64,000 nt of DNA from Parelaphostrongylus tenuis (lineage: Eukaryota; Nematoda; Chromadorea; Rhabditida; Metastrongylidae): contig JAHQIW010004746.1 in the NCBI GenBank assembly GCA_019055375.1, positions 1 to 64,000 on the forward strand, read 5' to 3'. Position 1 is the first letter of the stretch; the number at the start of each line of letters is the position of its first letter. The notes beneath the pieces were generated by a model. That model did no database searches. It was not told the origin of the DNA and saw only the letters and a list, made by a program, of their open reading frames with translations. Both the position numbers and the translations under genes were made by a program. Shown here one piece after another: positions 54,000-64,000 of this stretch.

Positions 54000-56900
54000 T
54001 ACAAACATAGTTGGAGACGTCCATCACTAATAAAAGTGAGTACTTCAACTTCTATGCTACGGGCTTTTCAAGACCTTAGGATCCGCATCGCGAGCAGCAA
54101 GCTTTACTGGTATTATGGAAAGATGCGATTATGTTCCCTTTGATTAGGTAGAAAGTTTAGAACTTTTTCAACATATGAAACAAACCTTACTGTTTCGCCA
54201 TGAAACTACATATCAATTTTTAGGGTGAGATAGTCCTTCAATCCTAAGTTTGTTTGACTCAAACCCTCAAGAAATTGGAATGAAACCAAACTTGCAAAAT
54301 TACTCAAGCAATATCGGTCACAGAAACAAGTGGTTTTGTTAACTCCATCATATTTTGGGCAACGTCCTTCTTTCACAAACTTTCTTAGCTTCCGGAATAC
54401 GAGAATTCATCAAGTAAGGCAAGAAGCGCAGATCTTATGGAATCAAGATTAGGACCGCATCGAGACGGTCAAACAAGAGAATTTGCTTCTTGCAAGCAAA
54501 GATTCGCGGATTCTTGAGGTTCTCCTGCATTTGATAAGCTTGATGCCGACTCAGGCATTTTAGGAATGGACGTGACCATATTAGCAATCATATAGTTCCT
54601 GAGATCGTCACGTTGTCGCGTAAGCGTTGATTTAGCAAGATGATTCGACAGTGTGAACTCGTCCATGACGTCACTGCGTTAACATTCGTGCCAAATCAGA
54701 TTTCTGGGAGAACGGACTGCTAGTCAACAAAACGTCTTTGTTGTAATTATCTACGCGACATTTGTCTCCTTTCCATCGATGCACATCACTGATGATTGAG
54801 AAGAGAAAAATTTTACGATTACTCTCAAATCCTAGCCCAAAACGCAAACGCGAAATATAAAGAAGATTATCTCAGCAACGTTGGAAACTTTTTTTCAACC
54901 CATTGTTTCGCAGCTTGATTTGTCAAAGAACCACAACATTGGGAGCCACTTTAATCGCCTCAAAAAATGGCAGATTGATTTAAGATTCAAATATCAAGGA
55001 GATGCGAAGAACTGGCAGGTTGCACGAACATTATGACACTAAAGGGATCAGGAAAATCGCAGAAACTCGCAACTGAGAGGAAAGCACCGCCTAGTTCAAA
55101 TAACGGTCCGTATAACTTCCAAAGATTACTTATTTTGAAATGTGATAAAATGCCTTTGGTTCACCCGTTTTATCGATAATTTCGTGCAAGTCGGTGGTTT
55201 GGTAGTGGTGCGGACCTTTTTATTGTAATCACTAACCGTTTTCACGGGTATCAGTTGGGAACCTAAGAAAACAATAGAACAATCAAGACGCCTGAATTCT
55301 TAAGAAGTGCATAAAAGACCACATTGCCTGGCAACCAAACTTGACATATTCTCCGGAAGAAGCTTACAAGTCATATTTGCATCTATTTAGGACTACAGGG
55401 CTATTCGGGATTATGTTGAAGATACAAAGAAATGAGAAACTTTATCCAAAGGTATTATGCTGTTCACGCTTCTCAAGTTTACGTCCTAAAAGGGAATTAT
55501 GAATAAACTTAGAGGAGCAGAGCTAAAAGAGAATTTATGTTTGGTTGTACTTGTGTCGGCTGCAAATAGGGAATTCCCTTGTCCCTGTAGTTCCATGTTA
55601 TGATGTTGCCATGCCTGTTACCTTATCGAAAAATCAAGTGACATAAAGAGCTACTGTCATTGGCCTAGATTTTGCACCAGTTTTCTAGACAATGGCGTAC
55701 TCCTATGAATACGTAAGCATTTAATCACAAGCCTTTGACGATTTACCGTCAACCATTCCAGTTCTATGGGCACCGGCTTAGTGAGTTCGTCCAACTGGCT
55801 GACTACTGTAAGTGAGAAATTCTTATAAAATTACAGTTTTAAAATTCATCTAATTATCCTACTCGTTCCGTATTGGCACTATAGCATTATAGCGCTGTGA
55901 GCCCTTTACGACCATATGTGCAATTTTCAATGCAGGCAATAAATGACTGCCTTAAAAGTCATCAATGAAAGTGTGCCCTCTTCTGCCCTGAAGCTCTCTT
56001 TATTTCGAACGAAGCTTGAAACAAGCCAGTCAACAGAAAAAATGTCTCAGGAACCAGTTTAGGGCGTCTTAGCTGAAAACCGATAAATAATCAAATACTA
56101 ACTACGAGGCACATAGAAGTCGTGTCCAAATCACGAGTTCCAATGATATATCAGCCATGTTCTGATTGAATGAAGCGGAATAGTTTGATATATCTTAGCC
56201 ATCAAGGCTTTCCATTAACTCGGTATGGTGGCGTAGCCATGGCCAGTGCCCCTCATCCTGAGTCAAGAATAATGTTTCATTTACCAGCGTCCAATGCACT
56301 CCCTACAATGTGGCCTTTCTCGAAGTCGTTCTAGCTCGTAATCACTTTACACAGTTCGCCGATGATAGCGAATGGAATTATAGTATCCTTCATCAATTTC
56401 ACAATTTGAACAATATCTGTCATTTTACCCGCCGAATATAACTCTTTGACCCTATGGAAGACTTTTTGACCCTTATACGATAAAACAAATTTCTTTGATA
56501 ACTAATGGTATCACATGAATACTCGTTTATCTGAGATTGCATTGTCCCAAAGTTTTCAAAAAGGCTCCTATATAGCACTAGATCTTTCGGCTCAAAACAA
56601 GTCATATCCTTATCAGACTTGGAAAGGAATTTTCTATCGCATTGATTCGATATGTGACTTTAATGCAATGCTCTTACAGATTTCAAAATTACTAAAGAGC
56701 CGCAGCCGCAAACATGAGCTACACAGCGGAAAGAACCATGTTGAACAAAAGATAAAATTAAACAAAAATTTGTTTACTAGTTGCTTTTGTCAAGCTACGC
56801 GTCTTTAGAGAAGAGAAGCGAAATCCAGGCGTGTTATGAGGCTTAAAAAATCAAGATTTAGCTTTGGTCGGACGAAGCAATTTGTATCTATTAAATAAAG

Positions 56901-58095
56901 ATTATACCTTTATTTCGAGTGCTTTATTAAGACCACGCTCAAAATTCAATAAATCCTAGGGGCTGTATCAATAGGGCTGTACAGGAGCCTTTACCAGACC
57001 ACATGACAAGTTGGCTCAAACAATAATGAAAGGATGAATAAAGATTGGTTGCAATAGGTTTTACCACAACTAGCAAAATTAGCTCTATCGTAGTGTCCTT
57101 ATAGAGATCACGATTTCGCGCAAGAGTTATTGGTGTATTGCTAATGTAATGCTGCACATAGGCAAAAACTATAATTAAAATTGATTTTGTGTACAGTAAT
57201 CTTCTAGCTGTAGTAAAGACTATGCCCTGCAACTGCAGATGGCAAAAAACAAACATGCTGTGTTTATTGCTCCAAAAACGCACGTATTCGACTCGATACT
57301 TGTCATGCTTGAGTTTCCTCTGATCTCTTCTATGAAACATATCACCAATTTGATAATATTCCGTCAGGAAATGTCCTTTCCAATCGTTATTATATAATTC
57401 TTTCGAACTTATAGTAGTGAAGTCCTAGTAGACAGCTCCTCTTCGTAATTTTGGATATCGTCAAGTAACCTTTATTTTTGATTAGCGAGTTCGCGCCATG
57501 CGTTCCGCATTTTCTGATCCCTCTTCAATTTCATCTATTCAAATATATCACCCATGGTCACGCAGGAACTCATACACGCTATGCAATCGGATTATGCTGG
57601 TTTTACATTGAATTCAGTGCGTTCCTCACTAACTCTTGACATTCCCACTGCTTATACTTTGCGCATCGTAGTTCACAATGAAAAACTGCTTTTCCAACGA
57701 GGCTATTCTTTCCACTACAAAGGCCATATTGCATAAGTGAGCACAGTGATATTCTTGGTAGCGACACCAGCACATTAGATAAGAACAGTAAGGTATCTCT
57801 GTTACTCAAGTAGAAAGAATAACATAAATTCTACTACAATTTTCAGCTTTTTCGGCTAACTACGTCGCACAGATTACAGCCAGTAGTGTTAAATAATGAC
57901 CTCTCCTTGCGGGGAATAGAACGCGCGTATGTGTAGAATTCAATGTACACTATAGATTACAAAAATTAACTATAGGCCCACACTGGCGCCATTGTCACTT
58001 AATTGTGGCTGCCGAAATCTTAGATAGAGAAATTACTCAAGTACAGGCACCAACAAAAGCAGCGGACAACGTTTTTCTGAGTCTAAATTCTTTCT
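54000..58095. other. No supported gene; small repeat C pieces
   Basis: Repeat C fragments occur at about 55300-55360 (AAAAGACCACATTGCCTGGC) and at 56911-57022. In the latter, a minus-strand end (GAGCGTGGTCTTAATAAAGC then CACTCGAAATAAAGG) meets a plus-strand piece (CCAGACCACATGACAAGTTG). A weak SINE-B-like head is near 55190-55255. The minus-strand frame 54666-54469 (65 codons, MDEFTLSNHLAKSTL) has protein-like composition but no recognised family. Confidence 0.4.
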
Positions 58096-58097
58096 AT

Positions 58098-58245
58098 TTT
58101 GACTGCCACTTTCAGTGGTATGATGTTATAATATACCCAATATGTGGAGTGCTGTGCAAAAACGTTAGCGTCAGCCGGGATTCGAACCCAGATCTCACTC
58201 TTTCCGGGAGCGTATGCTAACCGTTGCACCACCCACGCTCGTTTT
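58098..58245 (-). repeat. Palindromic tRNA-head element, half copy
   Basis: Minus strand: A-box GGTGGTGCAACGGTTAGCA and B-box GGGTTCGAATCCCGGCTGAC, then the family arm CGTTTTTGCACAGCACTCCA. Only one arm survives. The B-box is perfect. Confidence 0.75.
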
Positions 58246-58249
58246 TTCC

Positions 58250-61200
58250 CAGTGTTTTTATACACTTTCAAAATTATTAGAAAGTTCAAATTTTGGTAAT
58301 TTCATTACTACAGTTTCTTTTTAAAAATCTTCTTAGGCCGCTGCAGCAGCGAAAATAGTAATAGTTTCAAATTCGGAGTGCTCCGAGTGCGTTGTTTGAA
58401 GGGATTGGGTTCACGGAAGACTTTTAATTGGATTTTGAGCACTATTCGACAGCGCAAATCTCGATTATTTTTGAACTGAATTCGATTTTTGAAAAGCTCT
58501 CTATAGAGCTCTGCAAATGCGAAAAGATTACGTTTCACACGCGGAGTCACCGCTTCTCGACACAACTCGTCGATCGTGCTGACGATCACATTCACAATAA
58601 TGCAAAAACCAAAAGATTCTCCCGAAGCTAAAGAATAATGCTCATCAGATAACGGAATTCGCTCTCCGCTTATGAAAATCGACCAGCTGCCGTCGGCAAT
58701 GTTTGTAGCACGCAAAAGTGTAAAATCTACTCTTTCACTAATATCGATCATGAAGGTTTGAATATCAGCGATTCATGCTGATGGCAATCACGGTCACCTG
58801 AGATCTACAGTAGTTTCATTAAAAGGTATGTTATTTTATAGTCAAGGTGGTTTTAGTAAAATAAATTAAACTCATTGTCGATTCCAAATACGTTGGGTTT
58901 TGGTGACGAGGGAGTTTATTTTCCGTCAGAATATGTCACTGATGTTGGGAACGATACGGAGGTGTGAGCATTAAAAGTACGGAGACTCTCGCTTCTTATC
59001 CAGCCAGCTTTCTACAATTCATAAATTGGCCCAGAGAAACAGTTGAACCTTTACATCGTTACTGTTCTTTTGTTCTAGTAAATCTTTTCCATTTGATTCT
59101 TTTCGACGATTCCGGATCATGTCCCTTTATGGATTTTTTAGGATTTGATAATGGCTTTTGACTATGTGGCTAAGCTTTACCAGTTGCGGCTAGACTTTCT
59201 CCAAAACGTCAAATCTTCATAATGTGAGCCGACTCTCCGGTAAACTTCACAAAAGAGATCTCGGAATTTTTTCGTGGATAAGTAGATATTACAAGACCGA
59301 CCTTCTTCATGCATTGAAATTTGATCACAGAGAAACTGTAATATGTCACGATTATGTGAGAAATGTGACAAGGGAGGACTGGAGTTGGTCATAAAAGTTA
59401 CGTTATGAAATGCGCAATTGTATGTTAAAAAACTGAGTTTCAAGAAATGGATTGAAATCAGATCATGAATAGTGTGAAGGTGCATCAACATGGTGAGCAA
59501 TTGGAATCATTATGAGATTTATATTAACAATGTTAAATAATAAGATTCAGAAATAGTTCTATCGTATTTTGAAAAATATCTAAGAAAAATTCATTTCTAC
59601 ACCAGTCGACTTCTCGTGTACGTCCGTCCCTCTCTTGGTTTGTCAGTAGCAGCAGACGAATTTCCTCCTTGAACAGTTCCATTCTGAATGCTGAGCAGAC
59701 AAATGATAATCGTTCGGTGCGCAAAATAACGAGCTTTCTTTTGGGCTTAAATGCGCACAATACACATGTGTAGTAATCATTTTTACAGGTAATGCGAGAG
59801 AACTTTTTCTACAATCTGCTGTGTTCAAATTTATGAGCATAATAAATTTTAGATCTTCTCCGTTATTGGGAAAGAATATGAAAGAGGAGTATTTTGGTGG
59901 ACGAAGAATTTTGATAGACTTTCAATAAAATGTGAAAGCTTGAATCTCGAGAAATTCAAAACTATGTTTTTCATATAGAATGGTTTTCTTATAACGCTGT
60001 GGCGTTCAAAAAAATGTTTTCCTTATCAGGCATCGAGCGTTATCGGGAGGATTTTGGCTTTTTTCTTCTCTATATATTGCCAGATAAACCCGCTATTAAG
60101 CCCAATCCCATGTAGCCTGAGCCTAAGCACGATAAGCATATAAACGTGTAGAGAATAACTTGTAATATCAAATTCACTTGATTCATCTAGATTTTCTCGT
60201 AAAAGCAGAGAAAATTCCAAAATCCAACAACAGAATTAGCACTGCACCTGTAATCGCGCCTGCGCGGTCTATCGATCAAAGCCATCGATCCACAGTCACT
60301 ACACGCCTTAGCCGACAGCAATGTGAGGCGTGTTTGAAGCTCCTTTACTTTTCCACTACGATGAAGTAAAAAGGTTTTTCAGTAAACAAGCACAGCGCAG
60401 TAATCTCTGAAACCTACGCTATCGAATGGTCACTAGTAATCTGAGGAAGAGCTCTGTCATGAAATGTATAAGCGCGTAGGCGTGGCAAACGCGACGCGTG
60501 TGAGACATAATTTCATCTCGAATACACAACGGTGTAAGAAGGCTTTCACAAAAAAGGACATTTCTGAGCTCTCCAAGATTCAAGCTTTCAAAAGATTACT
60601 GAAAGTCTGATGCAAAGTCTTCAACACCAGTGAGATCTCTCCACAAAACTCCGCCTGAAAACGGGAATGATCTAAAATTTATGACTAGGCTTTGAGTAAA
60701 GTAAATCAGATCACATAGGAAATCGACAATAACTCACCTTTTTCTAGAGCTCATGATCGTGGGATTCAGCTAGCTTTCGATCCAATACGTAGATCTCCTT
60801 CCCCATAACGAATGACACTACAGTTAAATGTTGTAGAGATTAGAGGAATCCAAATGATTAAACAAAGCCCACAATTAACATTGCTTGCGCCCAAATTTCC
60901 AAGTGAAATTACACATTCCGGGCGAGTTTATGTTCCATGACGAAGTGGCTGCAAATCTTGTTTTGTTTGCTCTCGTTTATTTCATTTAAGCGCGATATGA
61001 GTTGCGATAGAATCGCGACAAGGAATACATTCCACCTTTCGCGTCATCACATCTCGTCTTGGATTTGATCGACATGATGTTAATCGTACAGAAATTCCGC
61101 ATTTATTAAAATTCAAAGCAAACGGACGAATGTTTCTAACTATCCTCGCTCTTTGAAGTATCCAATTATTTGAGGAGAACATCTGAAGAGACGGAACAAA

Positions 61201-63110
61201 CTAGGCAGAATGCTGTGAATTTCATTGTAGTACATGAATCTTTTCGTAGCGACACAGACGTATTGGTAACTATCTAGTTAAAATGAAAGTAATCATTCCA
61301 CGGCTATGTTCATTGCGTTGGTCACCTTATGAAATAAATTTTGACGAATATCACATCAGTTTATCAAGTAATCGATCAATAAATGAAATGTCAAAAAAAT
61401 GTCAATATTATATCCGTTTGCAAGTAAATCAAATGAATAGGTTTTTTGAAATCAAATATCAATATCACATCACAAATATCAGATATCAGTTTAGCTAAAT
61501 CTAAGGTATAGATGGAGAAAAAAAAGCAAAAATGTACGGAATTTATTTAGAAATTCAGGTTGCTAATATGTGACTGTATAAATGTGTATATGCACACACA
61601 TTTTTAGGAAATAATTCGGTGCTACACTCGGATCTCAAGTTTTCTATTTTATAACCCATTTGAACAATCCATTACAAATTTAAATGAAAATGAAAATGAG
61701 AATAAAGAGAATAGATGAAAACAACGTAGTCTTTCCTGGATTGGTGTCTTGATTGCTCAATTGATTATAAAGATTTTCTTCCAAAGTGTCTGGAATAGTC
61801 GTTTTATGGTGTTTCAAATGGTCACCTCTAGTAGCACCCACCTACCTATGTACCTCAGATCAGGCGAAGACTTATAACTTGCAGCCAAGTTTTCTTCACA
61901 AAGGCGTATATCTGCAGCATTTTTAAAATCATTTTTGAGGTTGAGACGAAAACTCCAGCCGCGGTGGAAAGCTTAAATGGTACTGTCGTAGGGGCAATAA
62001 CTGCATGCCTTCTCAGTTTAAGCGAAGTGACGTTTATTCATCATGGCTGAGGTGATAAATGGCTAGGAAATCTTCAAGTAGGATGAATGAGAGAGATTTC
62101 AATACTGGTGATAACAAATGCTTTAATGCTTTCAAAATACTTGCTTGTTGAAGACGTGCTTCAATAATTAACTTGCAACGCTTAGAGATTAATGACCGAT
62201 AAAAAGTTGTTCGTTATTGTTGGCGCATCACAAACTGCGTAACGACGACTTCCGTTTCGCTTTTTCGCTATTTCGTGCTAACATAAGCGTAATGACGTGG
62301 TTTCCATCTACGGCATTCAATCGTTCCACTGTTCTTAATCTTTTCAAACCGGTTGTTAGACGAATGCAAAAAGTTTGGATATCGCATGGATGTGAAGACT
62401 AGGTTTCTTCAGTATCGTTGATCAACACCCGTTTAGCTGGTTTGGTGGCCGAACGCCTTCTCGCAATCATATCCTACTCATTCATCCAAGTAACTGTTGA
62501 TCATTGTTTAACTAATCAACTGTCGACATACCTTGAAATTTTACACCTTTATATATGTCCCGATATTGCATGCATCACGCCACTCGATAGCAGTAATTCA
62601 TTTTGATTTCATTTCGAATGTTGTGCGAAGAGTTTTTCGTGATCGTCAAGCCGTTAATTGCCAGCCTGCTTGATTCTTCCTGGAATTCCAAGATAGCCGT
62701 CAAGGAGTTTCCCACGCAGATTAAACGGAGTGAGCTTGTCGCACACAAATCTGGTTTCAAGTTTCCGATCCCAAAGGGTTGAGTCCGGGGCGGGGTCTAA
62801 CTTGCCCATGGCTATATTGGGCCGTCATGTGACAAACGAGATCATTATTAATGCGCTACTCGTTCCCTGCTAACTTCACAAAACTCATAATATTCGTTTC
62901 TTGCGGCTAATTATTACACCGTCTAGTGTGTTACTGACACTCCCAGTTATTGCTTAAGTTACAGTTTTTGCGTGGATCAAACGAAAGGGCCAGTTTGACA
63001 ACATTTTTGGCATTGATTGTCGCAAATTGTACGAGCGTCTCAACTATTTTGTTTGATTTCATTTGCTGGTGCGAACGTGGTCGACATTATCTGTAATAAT
63101 GACTGAGCAG
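58250..63110. other. No supported gene
   Basis: The longest frame (58751-58308, minus, 147 codons) is basic in its second half and has no recognised motif. Its sequence shares phrases with the degenerate blocks at 1600-2000, so it may be repeat-derived. Frames around 62217-62402 and 62418-62606 also lack motifs. Confidence 0.35.
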
Positions 63111-63113
63111 TAG

Positions 63114-63311
63114 CAATCTGCGAAAAAGGCTGCAAGCACCCGTCTGCTTGCTGTTGTCCTTTCATTGCTTGACTTCAGCAAGTTGAAAGTTGATGTGATT
63201 GAGAAGGCTGAAGATTACTTTCAAGGAAAAAATGTGAACGGCCTAAGAAAAGCAATTGGTTTGCTCGAGAGCAACTTTATCCACGCACCCATTGCTGTCA
63301 TCTCATACTAA
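63114..63311 (+). other. Candidate terminal exon, unrecognised
   Basis: It is open for 65 codons to a TAA at 63309, without an ATG, so it would be an internal or last exon. The residues (AKKAASTRLLAVVLSLLDFS, then KLKVDVIEKAEDYFQGKNVN and GLRKAIGLLESNF) look like a genuine helical protein with balanced composition, unlike the surrounding AT-driven frames. The upstream acceptor candidates (GAGCAG, CAGTAG) are weak. I do not recognise the family. Confidence 0.33.
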
Positions 63312-63314
63312 ATA

Positions 63315-64000
63315 GATTCTACGAACTATACGACAATGAGGAATATCGTCGGTATGACGATGCTGTCATTGTGGATTCTTCAGTCTATGGGTTATCATGT
63401 TACTGTTGTGTTTGTTATGACTGCACGATTCGACTACGTTCGTAACTAGTCGGTAATTTTCTTCCACCACTCTGATACTTGATGTGACTAGGACTCAAAA
63501 AAGTGCACAGTTGCTTTAATCACTGGTACCATCTCATTAAGCGCTCAAAATTGATAGACAGCACTTATGAATCATTGCCATCTAATTCTCACTTCGGAAT
63601 TTCGTCTGCCAAAAATTTTCTCTTCCTTACAAAATGATTGGGATTCTTTGCTTAGAGCTTCAATCTTACTTATTGTACCTCTCACTTACTTAGAATCATT
63701 GTGGAATTTGATTAGTACAATTCACTGGGAAGTACTCATAACCCATGATGGAAGATATCAATAATCATCTCTCAAATGTTCCATTTCGTTCCAATTTCAC
63801 TCGCATATTCGTTACACATGGTTGAAGTGTGACTGTTTTCATTTTGTTTTCTGTGGCTCGGTACCTGTGTGTTTGGTTAATCAAAGCCATTGAAAAAGTA
63901 CTACATCTCAACAGGGTTCAGTGACGCCTCCGTACGACTCGAAGGCAAATTGTGCTCTTGTCAAGAATTCTTCAAAGCTCAGTGGCTCGCATATCTACAA
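63315..64000. other. Right edge, no gene seen
   Basis: Only short frames without motifs. If 63114-63311 is a last exon on the plus strand, this is downstream intergenic sequence. Confidence 0.35.

Noticed and set aside
58308..58751. 147-codon minus-strand ORF as a gene.
   Set aside because: No motif, AT-driven composition, and phrases shared with degenerate repeat-like blocks near 1600-2000.

Overview
The window looks like intron-rich, repeat-laden nuclear DNA of a parasitic nematode, most likely a strongylid (hookworm-like) worm. It is AT-rich with short split exons and nematode-style introns (about 50-85 nt, ending in TTTCAG-like acceptors). It also carries RTE-type retrotransposons, Penelope-like elements (PLEs) and tRNA-derived SINEs. 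The species call is inference; no species-diagnostic gene is present. I see no bacterial operons, rRNA, SL RNA or CRISPR.

Only one conventional gene is recognised with confidence. It is the 5' part of a mitochondrial trifunctional enzyme alpha subunit (HADHA/ECHA type), minus strand, 2915-3652, in five exons. It has a presequence, the oxyanion-hole motifs and the first catalytic Glu; the rest of the gene is not visible before the left edge. A few other exon-like stretches are listed at low confidence (20298-20770, 23712-23745, 24471-24740, 34677-34926, 53815-53998, 54469-54666, 63114-63311).

Most of the rest is mobile DNA. (1) PLEs: two long but frameshifted copies of one subfamily (28446-31330 plus; 44660-47510 minus), a second subfamily (14560-15850 and 8100-8710, both minus), and fragments at 16920-17500, 26195-26690, 40195-40645, 40785-40945, 42535-42755, 51450-51610 and 53555-53765. 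(2) RTE-type non-LTR elements: 35310-37990 minus and 41320-42515 plus, with relics at 16420-16685 and 47638-47720. (3) Two tRNA-derived SINE families: SINE-A at eight places, and a SINE-B-like unit that tends to occur as outward-facing inverted pairs. (4) Palindromic elements whose arms end in tRNA-like pol III heads (13059-13428, 13430-13645, 14165-14525, 18265-18435, 58098-58245). (5) An about 800-bp foldback element in two near-complete copies (20875-21675, 31490-32310). (6) A 140-151 bp tandem repeat at 10740-11085, 11405-11765 and 38530-39300.

The most interesting signal is a set of hammerhead-ribozyme-like motifs in three unrelated contexts. They occur in the 3' tails of the PLEs, in a short dispersed repeat (repeat C) that also has a conserved long hairpin and resembles a retrozyme, and in a pair at 39803-39853 and 40093-40140 on the minus strand. 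The best of them keep the CUGANGA and GAAA boxes, the UH cleavage dinucleotide, and stems that are preserved by different bases in different copies. PLEs are known to carry hammerheads; a PLE-dependent non-autonomous hammerhead retroelement here would be a reasonable and testable proposal.
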